Assembly (NCBI GenBank): GCA_949419965.1
Contig: CASPAC010000006.1
Span: forward strand, 1 to 62,906
Length of the DNA: 62,906 nucleotides
Source: Bacteroidales bacterium
GTDB lineage: Bacteria > Bacteroidota > Bacteroidia > Bacteroidales > Rikenellaceae
Direction: 5' to 3'
Made by a program: the position numbers and the translations under genes. This document shows, piece by piece, positions 43,140 to 52,432 of the stretch. Within the stretch, counting starts at the first letter, position 1; every line of letters begins with the position of its first letter. A model generated the notes under the pieces. It was not told the origin of the DNA, did not search any database, and was given only the letters and a program-made list of their open reading frames with translations.

Positions 43140-43748
43140 TTACCGGTAGCGGTGCGAGATGAGGGTCATGAACTCCTCGCGCGTGCGGTGGTCGGAGAGG
43201 AAGATGCCCGTGAAGGCCGACGTGGTGGTGGCCGACTGCTGCTTCTCGACGCCGCGCATGCGCATGCACATGTGGCTGGCTTCGACGACCACGGCCACGC
43301 CCATGGGCTGGAGCGCTTCCTGGATGCAGTCGCGGATCTGCACCGTCAGCCGCTCCTGCACCTGCAGGCGCCGGGCGAAACACTCGACTACACGGGCGAT
43401 CTTCGAGAGTCCGGTGATGCGCCCGTCGGGGATGTAGGCCACGTGGGCCTTGCCGTAGAAAGGCAGCATGTGGTGCTCGCAGAGCGAGTAGAGCTCGATG
43501 TCCTTGACCAGCACCATCTGCTTGTACTCCTCGCGGAACATGGCCGAGCGGATGATTTCGAGCGGGTTTTCGTCGTAGCCCTTGGTGAGGAACGACATCG
43601 CCTTGGCCACCCGTTCGGGCGTCTTCAGAAGCCCCTCGCGCGCCGGGTCCTCGCCCAGCAGACGCAGGATCTCGCTATAATGGTGTTTGAGCGCTTCGAC
43701 GGTCGCCGCGTCGAAACGTTCTTCTTTTTCGTAGTTTTTCGTCTCCAT
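43140..43748 (-). CDS. folE: GTP cyclohydrolase I
   Basis: Opens GTP to dihydroneopterin triphosphate, the entry to folate and queuosine. The 202-aa product has the zinc-site residues in [10 protein letters not shown] and SHMCMRMRG, and the family blocks [13 protein letters not shown] and [18 protein letters not shown]. This is type IA, needing zinc. The promoter box ends only 7 nt before the ATG. The product can feed QueD encoded at 18287. Confidence 0.96.
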   Translation of the reverse strand: METKNYEKEERFDAATVEALKHHYSEILRLLGEDPAREGLLKTPERVAKAMSFLTKGYDENPLEIIRSAMFREEYKQMVLVKDIELYSLCEHHMLPFYGKAHVAYIPDGRITGLSKIARVVECFARRLQVQERLTVQIRDCIQEALQPMGVAVVVEASHMCMRMRGVEKQQSATTTSAFTGIFLSDHRTREEFMTLISHRYR

Positions 43749-43755
43749 AGGACCG

Positions 43756-43763
43756 CGAAGATA
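43756..43763 (-). promoter_or_regulatory. folE -7 box close to the start codon
   Basis: TATCTTCG on the minus strand, 7 nt before the ATG. The leader would be zero to a few bases long. Confidence 0.5.
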
Positions 43764-43765
43764 GG

Positions 43766-44347
43766 CTATTTCTCGATGGAATGCAAATAGGCCGCAAGCC
43801 GGCGCACGGCTCGGCCGCGGTGCGACACGGCGTTCTTCTCCTCGGCGCTCATCTCGGCGAAGGTCTTGTCGCCGCCGTCGGGAATGAAGAGCGGGTCGTA
43901 GCCGAAACCTTCGGCTCCGCGTTCGGCGTCGATGATGCGGCCCTCGACGATCCCTTCGAAAAGATGTTCTTCTCCGTTGAGTATCAATGCGATGACCGTG
44001 CGGAAGCGGGCCCGGCGGTCGGTCGTCCCCTCCAGGTTTTTCAGCAGCAGGCGGTTGTTGGCTGCGAAGTCGTGACCGTCGGTGGCGTAGCGGGCCGAGC
44101 GGACGCCGGGCGCTCCGCCCAGAGCGGCGACTTCGAGCCCCGTGTCGTCGGCGAAGCAGTCGAGCCCGGTGCGTTCGTGCAGGTAGCGGGCTTTCTGGAG
44201 GGCGTTGCCTTCGAGGGTGGGCTGCGTTTCGGGAATCTCTTCCGTCACGCCGCAGTCGCGCGGCGTCAGGAGGCGGAACCCGTCGCCCAGCACCTCGCTT
44301 ACTTCGCTCAGTTTGTGGGCGTTGTTGGTGGCAAAAAGAATCTTCAT
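43766..44347 (-). CDS. rdgB: dITP/XTP pyrophosphatase (Ham1/RdgB)
   Basis: Removes non-canonical purine nucleotides (ITP, XTP) from the pool. The 193-aa protein has [11 protein letters not shown] at the N-terminus, [32 protein letters not shown] and NAVSHRGRA, all family signatures. It follows a lipoprotein gene by 4 bp, so it is in that operon. Confidence 0.95.
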   Translation of the reverse strand: MKILFATNNAHKLSEVSEVLGDGFRLLTPRDCGVTEEIPETQPTLEGNALQKARYLHERTGLDCFADDTGLEVAALGGAPGVRSARYATDGHDFAANNRLLLKNLEGTTDRRARFRTVIALILNGEEHLFEGIVEGRIIDAERGAEGFGYDPLFIPDGGDKTFAEMSAEEKNAVSHRGRAVRRLAAYLHSIEK

Positions 44348-44351
44348 CGTA

Positions 44352-45104
44352 TCAGTGCCAATAATAATCGTTTTCGTAGGGGCCGCTTGCGATCGTGATG
44401 CGGTTGTCGGGGAGATATTGGGCCGTGGCTTCCAGCTCGTCGCCGTCGATTCGCCCCGTCAGCTCCAGCTGGCCCAGCTCGAAGCGCTGCGGCGCTGTCG
44501 AGATGTATTTCAGCGTTTCGGTTATCCGATAGCGGAGTTCGTCGAATCCGTAGAGGTCTTTCTCTGCGGGACATGCGCCCGAACCCGTGAGCGACAGTTC
44601 GCACCAATAGCGGGTGGCGCCGTCTTCCTGCGTCCGGCCGGGGAAGACGGCCGTGAACGTCAGCTCGCCGCCTCCGTCGGGCAGCCGGAGGTCGTAGGCG
44701 GTTTCGTCGCCGTTCGTGCGGCAGGCGATCGTTGTCTCGGCATAGGTCGGCGAGAGGCAGAAATATCGCCAGACGGCACCGTCGGTGGCGAGCGGTTGCC
44801 CGCCGGTGAGGATGACCAGTTCGCCGTCGCGGTCGATGATGCGCCATTCGCCGTTGCCCGAATCGACGATGCGCGAGGTGTAGAAATAGCGGTCGTGCAG
44901 CGTCTTGCGCTCCTCGTCGGAAGCCGAGTAGTAGAGATTGAAAAGTATCGCGCGCGACGCGGCGGCCGCTGCTTCCGTGAGGTGGCGGTTCGCCGACTGC
45001 AACATGCGGTAGCCGTCGGCCGTGGGGTCGAAATATTCGGCCTCCTGGATTTTGCAGCCCGTCAGCACCACTGCGGCCGCCAGCAGGATCAGTATCCGTC
45101 TCAT
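44352..45104 (-). CDS. Uncharacterised lipoprotein
   Basis: A 250-aa lipoprotein, lipobox AVVLTGC. The mature protein has no motif that I recognise; it starts with a helical region (SANRHLTEAAAAASRAIL), then beta-rich sequence with WRYFCLSPTY and ELSLTGSGACPAE. The ATG at 45104 overlaps the stop of the upstream barrel gene (ATGA). It is middle gene of the barrel-lipoprotein-rdgB unit. Role unknown. Confidence 0.75.
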   Translation of the reverse strand: MRRILILLAAAVVLTGCKIQEAEYFDPTADGYRMLQSANRHLTEAAAAASRAILFNLYYSASDEERKTLHDRYFYTSRIVDSGNGEWRIIDRDGELVILTGGQPLATDGAVWRYFCLSPTYAETTIACRTNGDETAYDLRLPDGGGELTFTAVFPGRTQEDGATRYWCELSLTGSGACPAEKDLYGFDELRYRITETLKYISTAPQRFELGQLELTGRIDGDELEATAQYLPDNRITIASGPYENDYYWH

Positions 45105-45739
45105 TTTGCACGCTTGTTTTTTGGGTTGAACCGGTATCCTACGCCCATCATCAGCGCTCCCTGCGCTCCCAGTCCGATCTCGGCGAACCCGAAGAACGAC
45201 CGGCCGACCGAAATCCCCACCGGTGTGACCTGGAAGGCGATCATTGCATTTTCGGGGCGCGAACCCTCCGTGTCGAAACGTCCGTATCCGAACGTTGCGC
45301 CCAGACCGAGCGACGAATACATGCGCACCCACCTGCGGTTCAGCCACGTGAAGCGGGCCATGGGCATGACGGTGACGGCGTGGGCGCGGTTGCGGCCGAC
45401 GAGCGATGAATCCCGGTTGCTGTACGAATTGCTGTATTCGCCGTAGTAGCCGAGCGTCAGACCCAGGTCGAACCACCTTCTGAACCGGTAGTCGTAGGAG
45501 AGCGACCAGACGCCGCTCGTGTAGACGGGTCCGAGATGGGTGCGGCTGGAGATGAACGGAAAGGAGGCATCGAAGCTCCGACCATCCGTATAAGGCATCA
45601 GCGGGTAGGCTCCGGCCGTCAGGCGCAGTTCGTGCTGCGGTGTGAACGGCCTGCGCACTCGGACGACGGCGGGTTCCTCCTGTGCGAAGACTCCTGCGGG
45701 CATGGCCGACAGCAGGAACAGCAAGAGCAGTTTCTTCAT
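45101..45739 (-). CDS. Outer-membrane beta-barrel protein
   Basis: A 212-aa exported protein with signal peptide 1-20 (LLSAMPAGVFAQ). Strands such as GVWSLSYDYRFRRWFDLGLTLGY and MGVGYRF near the end mark a small barrel. The start MKKLLLLF at 45739 gives a normal signal peptide and follows a -7 box by 33 nt. It is coupled to the next lipoprotein gene. Function unknown. Confidence 0.82.
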   Translation of the reverse strand: MKKLLLLFLLSAMPAGVFAQEEPAVVRVRRPFTPQHELRLTAGAYPLMPYTDGRSFDASFPFISSRTHLGPVYTSGVWSLSYDYRFRRWFDLGLTLGYYGEYSNSYSNRDSSLVGRNRAHAVTVMPMARFTWLNRRWVRMYSSLGLGATFGYGRFDTEGSRPENAMIAFQVTPVGISVGRSFFGFAEIGLGAQGALMMGVGYRFNPKNKRAK

Positions 45740-45772
45740 GGGTTCGGGGTTTGCGCGTTTCGGTTGCAAATA

Positions 45773-45780
45773 CAAATATA
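45773..45780 (-). promoter_or_regulatory. Promoter -7 box of the barrel-lipoprotein-rdgB unit
   Basis: TATATTTG on the minus strand, 33 nt before the ATG at 45739. Confidence 0.6.
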
Positions 45781-45858
45781 AGATGATCTTCCTCGAAAAA
45801 CCGGCGGATTATTTGCCGTCGGGCTCCGGAATCTCGGTTTGCGTTTGCCGGGGCCGGG

Positions 45859-46704
45859 TCAGAGGACGGCCTCGCGCCGTTCCAGCCGGTCGTCGAGGTC
45901 GATCTTGTCGATGATCATCTTAACGATGGTGTCGATTTCGGAGCCGTCGGTGTAGTCGGCCGGGCAGACGTGGTTGACGCGGTTGTCCTGGATGAGCGAC
46001 GCCATCTCGCGGTAGGCGCTTTTCTGCTCGGGGTTGTAGACGGCGATGGAGTGGCCGCCGTAGTTCTTGACCAGGCGCATGCAGGGGATGTCGGTGGTGC
46101 CGTCGCCGACGTAGATCATGCGGCTGAACGGCACGGGCCGCTCGTTCTCGGGGATGTAGCGGTTGACCTGCGTGGAGTCCGACACCGATTCGACGCCCTT
46201 GTTGATCTTGAAGATGAACTGCGTCTTGTTGGTGTAGTTGACCGCCACGGCAGGCCAGTAGGCGATGCCGTCGACATCGTAGAGGAACGAGCAGGCGTAG
46301 ATCTTGCGGAATTCGCGGGCGATTTCGGTGCCCTCGATGATCTCTTTCAGTCCGGAGGAGTTGATGTAGTGGAAGATGCGGATGCCGCGCTCGGCGCCGT
46401 AGCGGTTGATGCGCCCGAACCACTCTTTCACGCCCCGGAAGAAGGCCACTTTGCGGCCCGACTCCTGGAACGCTTCGCGGCGCAGCGACAACCCTTTCGA
46501 CCGGGCGCCCTGGATCATGCGGGCCATGTAGGTGAGGACCATGTCGGCGTCCTGCTCCTCGGCCAGCGAATTGGCCTCGGTCCAGAACTCCTTGTTGCTC
46601 TTGCCCACCGTGGGGATGAAGTCGTATTCCTGCATGTTGCCCGGGGCCAGCGTGCCGTCGAAGTCGTAGATCAGCGCTATGGTGAAACGGTGTTTGTCGT
46701 TCAT
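45859..46704 (-). CDS. HAD-superfamily phosphatase
   Basis: A 281-aa cytoplasmic haloacid dehalogenase-type hydrolase. Motif I is DFDGTL (residues 14-19), motif II is in YINSSGLKE, and motif IV is YVGDGTTDIPCM, which holds the metal-binding Asp pair. The cap region is helical and large. The substrate cannot be told from sequence. Short leader with a -7 box 21 nt upstream. Confidence 0.85.
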   Translation of the reverse strand: MNDKHRFTIALIYDFDGTLAPGNMQEYDFIPTVGKSNKEFWTEANSLAEEQDADMVLTYMARMIQGARSKGLSLRREAFQESGRKVAFFRGVKEWFGRINRYGAERGIRIFHYINSSGLKEIIEGTEIAREFRKIYACSFLYDVDGIAYWPAVAVNYTNKTQFIFKINKGVESVSDSTQVNRYIPENERPVPFSRMIYVGDGTTDIPCMRLVKNYGGHSIAVYNPEQKSAYREMASLIQDNRVNHVCPADYTDGSEIDTIVKMIIDKIDLDDRLERREAVL

Positions 46705-46725
46705 GGGGATGAAGTTTTAATCTCT

Positions 46726-46733
46726 CAAAAATA
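46726..46733 (-). promoter_or_regulatory. HAD gene promoter -7 box
   Basis: TATTTTTG on the minus strand, 21 nt before the ATG at 46704. Confidence 0.6.
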
Positions 46734-46745
46734 GGGTTTTTTCAT

Positions 46746-46926
46746 TATCTTTGCAAAAAGCGCAGCAAAAACCCCTTATAAGGATAGCCCCTCTGTTTTT
46801 TGAGCGGCTCCGGGAGCCGCGCGGGCTGCAATCTTCCTCGGCGACCTGCAACTGCCCGGCGCGGGGCGTGCATTGCAGGCTGCGGCCCGGAAACAATCCG
46901 AAACCGTGGGAACGAGGGTATTTTTG
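46746..46926 (+). promoter_or_regulatory. Two -7 boxes upstream of the nitroreductase
   Basis: TATCTTTG at 46746-46753 and TATTTTTG at 46919-46926. The near one gives a leader of about 20 nt. The far one gives about 190 nt of GC-rich leader with a hairpin GCGGCTCC/GGAGCCGC near 46803; no riboswitch was recognised there. Confidence 0.5.
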
Positions 46927-46951
46927 CGGATAAAAACTAAATCTTATCGAT

Positions 46952-47482
46952 ATGGAATTCAAGGAGATGATCGCTCGGCGCCGTTCGGTGCGCAAGTTTA
47001 CGGAGCGGACGGTATCCCGCGAGGTTGTCGACCGCATCGTCGGCGCCGCCCTTACGGCGCCGTCGTCGCGCAACAGCCGTTCGACGCGGTTTCTGCTTGT
47101 CGACGATCCCGCCGTGGTGGCCCGCATGGCCGGCATGCGCGACTACGGAGCCGGTTTTCTGAAAGGTGCGCCGTGTGCCGTCGTGGTGCTGGGCGATAGG
47201 GCGAAGACCGATCTGTGGCGCGAGAATGCCGCTATCGCCGCGACGATCTTGCAGCTGGCGTGCGTCGACGAGGGGCTGGCTTCGTGCTGGGTGCACGTCG
47301 ACGGTCGTCCGTGCGTCAAGGATGCCCCCGACGGTGAAAAGGCAGCCGATTATCTGCGGACTTTCCTGCCCATGCCCGAGGGTTGCGACCCTCTGTGCGT
47401 CATTGCGCTGGGTTACTCCGATTTCGTGCCGGCCCCGCTCCCCGAAGCCGACGACGCGGCGCGTGCGATGTGGCTGAAGTGA
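46952..47482 (+). CDS. Nitroreductase-family flavoprotein
   Basis: A 176-aa FMN-dependent NAD(P)H oxidoreductase. RRSVRKFTERTVSREVVDRIV (near residues 10-30) is the FMN-phosphate binding opening of the family, and SSRNSRSTRFLLVDD and ACVDEGLASCWVHV complete it. The C-terminus ALGYSDFVP fits the family, but the natural substrate is unknown. It stands alone, convergent with recJ. Confidence 0.9.
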   Translation: MEFKEMIARRRSVRKFTERTVSREVVDRIVGAALTAPSSRNSRSTRFLLVDDPAVVARMAGMRDYGAGFLKGAPCAVVVLGDRAKTDLWRENAAIAATILQLACVDEGLASCWVHVDGRPCVKDAPDGEKAADYLRTFLPMPEGCDPLCVIALGYSDFVPAPLPEADDAARAMWLK

Positions 47483-47487
47483 GCGAT

Positions 47488-47660
47488 TGAAAGTGAAAAG
47501 TGCGGCTGAGCGGAATTGAAACTCGCTGCACGATTGAAAAAGAAAAGGTGAAAGGGCTTTAACTCCTTTCACCTTTTTCAGTCGGATGCAGCAGGCGAAA
47601 AGCATTCGGATACGCTTTTCAGCTTCTACCTTTCACTTTTCACTTTTAACCTTTCACCTT
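47488..47660. repeat. Palindromic element with AGGTGAAA arms, includes terminator
   Basis: The left end begins GTGAAAAGTG and the right end (from about 47625) is inverse, CTTTCACTTTTCACTTTTAACC. In the centre AAAAGGTGAAAGG/CCTTTCACCTTTT (47543-47578) with an adjoining T-run serves as terminator for nitroreductase and recJ. It is a relative of 21659-21920, without a clear REP-like core. Confidence 0.7.
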
Positions 47661-49422
47661 ATTTAACCACGGGCTTGATGTCCTTGATCCGCAGCTGGGT
47701 GGTGATGTTGCCGCGGTAGTGGTTCTCGACGATCTGGTAGCAGACGTCGATGGGCCGCCCGGCCTTGACCCACTCGTAGTGCGTGGGCTGCTGGAACGCG
47801 ATGGACTGGATGCGCGTGTTGGGCTTCTGCCGCTGGATGAGGTCCATTCGCAGGTGCTCGCACTCCATGCCCACCAACTTGGCATCGCCGTGGCTGCTGA
47901 CGCCGTAGGTGACGAAGACCGGCGCCGCGTTGCCCGGCCCGAAGGGCTGGAAGCGGTTGAGGTGGTCGCGGAACTTGGGCGTGATGTCGGAGAAGAGCAG
48001 CTCGCTGTCGATGTCGACCTGCGGAACGAGCATCTGCGGGTCGATGTGCTCCTCGACGAAGTCGTTGAAGCGGCGCGTGAACTCCTCGATGTTCTCGGGA
48101 CGCATGGTCAGACCGGCGGCGTACATGTGCCCGCCGAAGTTCTCCAGCAGGTCGGAACACGACTCGACGGCCTGGTAGAGGTCGAATCCCGGGACGGAGC
48201 GCGCCGACCCGGTGACGAATCCGTTGCTCATGGTCAGCACGACGGTGGGCCGGTAGTAACTCTCGATGAGCCGCGAGGCGACGATGCCGACGATGCCCTT
48301 CATCCATTTGGGATTGTAGATGACGGTGCTTTTGCGGCTCTTGAGCTCGGGGTTGCTCTCGATGTAGTTGTGGGCCTCCTGCGTGACGGAGCGGTCGATC
48401 GACTTGCGGTCCTGGTTGTAGGCGTCGATGACGTTGCCGAACTCCTCGGCGACGCTCTCGTTGCCCTCGATCAGCAGTTCGACGGCGGCATGGCCTCCCG
48501 ACGGCGAAGCGTTCTCGTCGTTCTCGTCCATGCGCATGCGCCCGGCGGCGTTGATGCGGGGGCCGATCTTGAAGACGATATCGTCGATGGTGATGTTGTG
48601 CTTGTCCAATCCGCAGATCTTGATGATCGACAACAGACCTTTCGACGGCTCGCGGTTGAGGCTTTTCAGACCGAAGTAGGCCAGAATGCGGTTCTCGTCG
48701 ACCAACGGCACGATGTCCGACGCGATGCTGACGACCAACAGGTCGAGCAGGTCGAGAATCTGTTCCGACGGGATGCCGTTCTTCTGGGCATAGGCCTGCA
48801 CGAGCTTGAAGCCCACGCCGCACCCCGACAACTCGTCGAACGGATAGGAACAATCGACCCGCTTGGGGTCCAGAACGGCTACGGCGCGGGGGATCTCCTC
48901 GGCCGGGAGGTGATGGTCGCAGATGATGAAATCCACGCCTTTCTCTTTCGCATAGACGACCTTTTCCATGGCCTTGATGCCGCAGTCGAGGGCGATGATC
49001 AACCCCACGCCCTTGCGGGCGGCGAGGTCGATGCCCTTGACCGAGATACCGTAACCCTCGGTGTAGCGGTCGGGGATGTAGAAGGTCAGGTTTTTGTGCC
49101 CGATCCGGCGCAGGAACTTGTAGACCAGCGCGACGGCCGTACAACCGTCGACGTCGTAGTCGCCGTAAACCATGATTTTCTCATTGTTCGCGACGGCCTG
49201 CTCCACCCGCTCGACCGCCTTCTCCATGTCCTTCATCAGGAACGGATCGTGGAGGTCGGCGAGGCTGGGCCTAAAGAACTTCTCCGCCTTTTCTACGGTG
49301 TCTATGCCTCTCTGTACGAGTAGATTCGCCAGCACGGGCGAGAGCTTCAGCGCAGCCGACAGCGCGGCCACCGCTCCGGCATCGCCTTGCGGTTTCACTA
49401 CCCAACGTTTTTCTATGGGCAT
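47659..49422 (-). CDS. recJ: Single-stranded-DNA exonuclease RecJ
   Basis: A 5'-3' ssDNA exonuclease for recombination and mismatch repair. The 587-aa product shows the DHH-family motifs: YGDYDVDGCTA, ALDCGIKA, CDHHLP and VASDIVPLVDENR, and the DHHA1 motif GGHMYAAGL. The C-terminal OB domain runs past residue 470. ATG 49422 gives MPIEKRWVVKPQGD. It is monocistronic; upstream 49423-49560 shows no clear TAnnTTTG box. Confidence 0.96.
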   Translation of the reverse strand: MPIEKRWVVKPQGDAGAVAALSAALKLSPVLANLLVQRGIDTVEKAEKFFRPSLADLHDPFLMKDMEKAVERVEQAVANNEKIMVYGDYDVDGCTAVALVYKFLRRIGHKNLTFYIPDRYTEGYGISVKGIDLAARKGVGLIIALDCGIKAMEKVVYAKEKGVDFIICDHHLPAEEIPRAVAVLDPKRVDCSYPFDELSGCGVGFKLVQAYAQKNGIPSEQILDLLDLLVVSIASDIVPLVDENRILAYFGLKSLNREPSKGLLSIIKICGLDKHNITIDDIVFKIGPRINAAGRMRMDENDENASPSGGHAAVELLIEGNESVAEEFGNVIDAYNQDRKSIDRSVTQEAHNYIESNPELKSRKSTVIYNPKWMKGIVGIVASRLIESYYRPTVVLTMSNGFVTGSARSVPGFDLYQAVESCSDLLENFGGHMYAAGLTMRPENIEEFTRRFNDFVEEHIDPQMLVPQVDIDSELLFSDITPKFRDHLNRFQPFGPGNAAPVFVTYGVSSHGDAKLVGMECEHLRMDLIQRQKPNTRIQSIAFQQPTHYEWVKAGRPIDVCYQIVENHYRGNITTQLRIKDIKPVVK

Positions 49423-49560
49423 ACGAACTGTTATTTATATATTTTAACATTTACTTTTTCTCTTTTTGGCGAACGGCTGTGTTTTCGCCGGCCGTTCGGT
49501 CTTGCGGGCCGGAACCCGCCATGTGAAGCCCGCAGGTGTGCTGCGGGTTCAGCCCGCAAG

Positions 49561-50277
49561 TCAGGGCTTCATTTCAAGGCTCAGCCGGTTTCCCAATTCG
49601 TCGAGAACCAGCCGTTTCACTTCTTCCATTGCGACCTCGCGGCCCGTTTCGCGAGCGATCGAGGTCACGCCGCGGTCGCTGAATCCGCACGGGTTGATCC
49701 GCGAGAACCACGCAAGATCTGTGGTGACGTTCAACGCGAATCCGTGCATCGTCACGAAACGCGACGACCGCACGCCCAGGGCGCAAATCTTGCGGGGCAC
49801 GGGTCCGCCGGGATCGATCCACACGCCTGAAGCACCGGCGATGCGGCCCGCCGCGATGCCGTAGCGGGCGACGGTGCGGATGACGGCTTCTTCGAGCCGG
49901 TCGATGTACTCCCGCAATCCGATCCCGATGCGTTCGAGGTCGAGGATGGGGTAGCAGACCAGCTGCCCCGGGCCGTGGAACGTGATGTCCCCGCCGCGGT
50001 CTATGTGAAAGAACTGTGCTCCGAGCCGCTCCAGCGCCGTGCGGTCGACCAGCAGGTTTTCCGTGCGGCCGCTCTTGCCCAACGTGTAGACCGGCGGATG
50101 CTCGACAAGCAACACCGTGCCGGCTTCGTCGGAAACTGTGCCGCCGTCTGCGCCGCCGTCTGCGCCGTTCTGCCGCTGCCGCTCCTTCTTGGCGAGGAGC
50201 TCCTCGAAAAGCGACCGCTGCAGTTCCCAGCAGGCGGCGTAGTCCATCTTTCCGAGGTCGCGGCAACGGGCTTTCAT
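49561..50277 (-). CDS. lipB: Octanoyl-ACP:protein octanoyltransferase
   Basis: Transfers octanoate from ACP to lipoyl domains. The 238-aa product has the motifs VYTLGKSG, GGDITFHGPGQLVCYPILDL, the lysine in RKICALGVRSSR and the thioester Cys in NPCGFSDRGVTS. A 30-residue Gly/Ala/Asp-rich low-complexity insert (near residues 45-60, ADGGADGG) is unusual. ATG 50277 overlaps the lipA stop by ATGA. Confidence 0.94.
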   Translation of the reverse strand: MKARCRDLGKMDYAACWELQRSLFEELLAKKERQRQNGADGGADGGTVSDEAGTVLLVEHPPVYTLGKSGRTENLLVDRTALERLGAQFFHIDRGGDITFHGPGQLVCYPILDLERIGIGLREYIDRLEEAVIRTVARYGIAAGRIAGASGVWIDPGGPVPRKICALGVRSSRFVTMHGFALNVTTDLAWFSRINPCGFSDRGVTSIARETGREVAMEEVKRLVLDELGNRLSLEMKP

Positions 50278-51161
50278 TGCTGCGGGACTTTCGTGCTGCG
50301 GAGCGCCTCTTCGGCCATGTACGACGAACGCACCAACGGAGCGCTGGCACAATAGCCGAAGCCCATCTCCAGGGCCCGGAGCCGGTACCTTTCGAATTTT
50401 TCGGGAGTGATGTACGCCGCAACGGGGTAGTGCTCCAGAGTAGGCCGAAGGTACTGGCCGAGTGTCACGATCCCGACGCCCGCTTCGCGCAGGTCGCCCA
50501 GGGTCTGCAATACTTCGTCATCGTTCTCGCCGAGACCGACCATCAGGCCGCTTTTCGTGGCGACGCCCCGGCTGCTCAGGTAACGCAGCGTTTCCAGGCT
50601 GGTGCGGTACCTGGCCCGGGAACGCACTTCGGGGGTCAGCCGCTCGACGGTTTCGATGTTGTGCCCGATGATGTCGGGCTTCGATGCGATGACCGTGTCC
50701 AGCAGGTCGGGCCGCGCATCGAAATCGGGAATAAGGAGCTCAATTGCGGCGTCGGGATTCCGTCGGCGGATCGCCTCCACGGTGGCGGCCCAATGGCGGG
50801 CGCCTCCGTCGGGCAGATCGTCGCGCGTGACGGAAGTCACGACGACATACCTCAGTTTCATCAGTGCGACGCTCTCGGCGACCCGCCGCGGCTCGTCGGG
50901 ATCGGGGGCGAGGGGCCTGCCCGTCTGCGTGGCGCAGAAACGGCAGCCGCGGGTACAGATGTCGCCCAGGATCATGAAAGTTGCGGTCCTCCGGCTCCAG
51001 CATTCGGCCTGGTTGGGACAACGGCCGCTGCTGCAAATGGTGTGCAACTTGTGTTTTTCGACGATCCGCTGCACGTCGGCATAGTCGGCCGTGCGATGCA
51101 GCCGGATCTTCAGCCATCCGGGTTTTCCGAGTACGTCTACCTTGTCATGCAACTTCGGCAT
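50274..51161 (-). CDS. lipA: Lipoyl synthase
   Basis: Radical-SAM enzyme that inserts two sulfurs into octanoyl chains. The 295-aa protein has the auxiliary-cluster motif CSSGRCPNQAEC, the radical SAM motif CTRGCRFC, and the C-terminal RSSY (the Ser ligand) in LVRSSYMAEE, all intact. Together with lipB it makes a complete endogenous lipoylation route. ATG 51161; a -7 box lies 27 nt upstream. Confidence 0.97.
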   Translation of the reverse strand: MPKLHDKVDVLGKPGWLKIRLHRTADYADVQRIVEKHKLHTICSSGRCPNQAECWSRRTATFMILGDICTRGCRFCATQTGRPLAPDPDEPRRVAESVALMKLRYVVVTSVTRDDLPDGGARHWAATVEAIRRRNPDAAIELLIPDFDARPDLLDTVIASKPDIIGHNIETVERLTPEVRSRARYRTSLETLRYLSSRGVATKSGLMVGLGENDDEVLQTLGDLREAGVGIVTLGQYLRPTLEHYPVAAYITPEKFERYRLRALEMGFGYCASAPLVRSSYMAEEALRSTKVPQQ

Positions 51162-51187
51162 TCAAGTTCATTATTTTCCAATTGACG

Positions 51188-51195
51188 CAAAAATA
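51188..51195 (-). promoter_or_regulatory. lipA-lipB promoter -7 box
   Basis: TATTTTTG on the minus strand, 27 nt before the lipA ATG. The spacer 51196-51477 has no recognisable feature. Confidence 0.65.
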
Positions 51196-51477
51196 CGAAA
51201 AAGAATTGAGAATTCTTAGTCTTTTCCCATATTTCTGTGACGGATCGCCGCGCGCCACCCTCCTGCGCCGTTCGCGGGCGAAATATCCGGTTTTTGCGCC
51301 GGCTCCGGTCCGGATTCTTGTTTTTCGCTCTCTATACTGCGGTGGTCCGGATGTTGGGTCTGCTCGAATTTTACTTGGCGCTGCTGTCCGCATGACTGCT
51401 TTTCGTTATTTTGCAGGCAGATTCTTGACTGCTTTGCGTTTGTTGTTCTCCTCCTTTCTCTTTTAACTTTTCATTTT

Positions 51478-52020
51478 TATCTTCGTTCCCGGCAACTTCA
51501 CACCCGGAGTGACAGGGGTCACGGCTCTTGTCAGCGTGGTTTGTGTAGATTCAGCAGTCCGCTGGCGGCGTAATGGCGCGGGAGGATTGATAAGGAATAG
51601 TTGTTTGTTTTTGGGGTTGGTTTTGGGGCGGTTATTTTGCGCCGTTTTTTGTCGTTCTGCGGTTTTGCAACTCGCAGTGTTGCGCGAGCCGCAGCCTTAC
51701 GGCGCGGAGGCTCGCCGCTTCGGCTTTCGCCGGGCGTGCTCCGCAGGCTGCGTACGCTCTGTTCAGAAAGAGCGCAGGTTGTAAGTTCGCAAGCTCTGCT
51801 TCGGTCGGCGCTGTGTTGTTTTCGGGCCGAAGCCCGCGGGGCGAGCTTTGCGAGCCTCCGCAGTGCGGGGCTTCGGCTCGCACGGCTGAAGCCGGCTTTT
51901 ATGAATTCGGCTTGCACCTGAAGCTGGCACACTCGCGAACAATCCGAACAGCCATTCCCATTTTCCACCCCGCGTTGCCGCCAGTTGCATATTCCAGTCT
52001 GCCGCGGAGTTTGCGAATAA
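51478..52020 (+). repeat. Interspersed repeat, copy B, with its own -7 box
   Basis: A -7 box TATCTTCG (51478-51485) is followed after 16 nt by ACCCGGAGTG and the repeat. It matches copy A closely up to about 51870, and copy C at 51540-51575, 51650-51690 and again at 51977-52012 (GTTGCCGCCAGTTGCATATT). Frames are open in places (a 91-codon frame from GTG 51509) but are not conserved in the other copies. Confidence 0.8.
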
Positions 52021-52070
52021 TGAATAGTTTGGTTCCAACGCGTTGTGCGGATCGCAGTTCTTCCTGTTTT

Positions 52071-52223
52071 GTCATTCTGAGGAGCAGAGCGACGAAGAAT
52101 CTGTATGGACAGTATACAGATGTTTGACTGCACTTCGTTTGTCTTTCTCCTCCTTGCTCGGCATAGTCCGTCCGCAGCCTTTGGTTCGCAAGGGAAAAGA
52201 TTCTTCACTTCGTTCAGAATGAC
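52071..52223. repeat. Palindromic insertion element, GTCATTCTGA arms
   Basis: GTCATTCTGA (52071-52080) and TCAGAATGAC (52214-52223) are perfect inverse ends, followed inward by matching GACGAAGAATCT/AAGATTCTTCACTTCG parts. About 150 bp, no ORF. The inside (52152-52200) has TGCTCGGCATAGTCC and TTCGCAAGG, a diverged REP-like core. Copy C lacks this insertion, so it entered copy B later. Confidence 0.7.
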
Positions 52224-52432
52224 AAAGTAGGGTTGGGATTCGGGACGCAGCTGGCCCGGGCGAACGCTTTGCAAGAAAATGCGTTGCGATTAATTTCGGA
52301 CGCAGCCTGCGGGGCACGCTTGCGGGCCTCCGCCGGCCAAGGCTGCGGCCCGCACGGCTCAAAAGAGCCGCACGATGCAACGACATTCGTACAGAAACCA
52401 TTGTTCCGCACCCTCCGCTGTATTCCTCATAG

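Noticed and set aside
43434..43450. CACGTG in folE as a parS site
   Set aside because: The flanks read GGC and GGC instead of TGTTC and GAACA.
45345..45362. Possible third parS site (centre CACGTG in AGCCACGTGAAGC)
   Set aside because: Only the centre and a few flanking bases match; too many mismatches to the site at 2635.
51509..51784. 91-codon plus frame in repeat copy B
   Set aside because: The frame is not kept in copies A and C apart from the short core, so it looks accidental.
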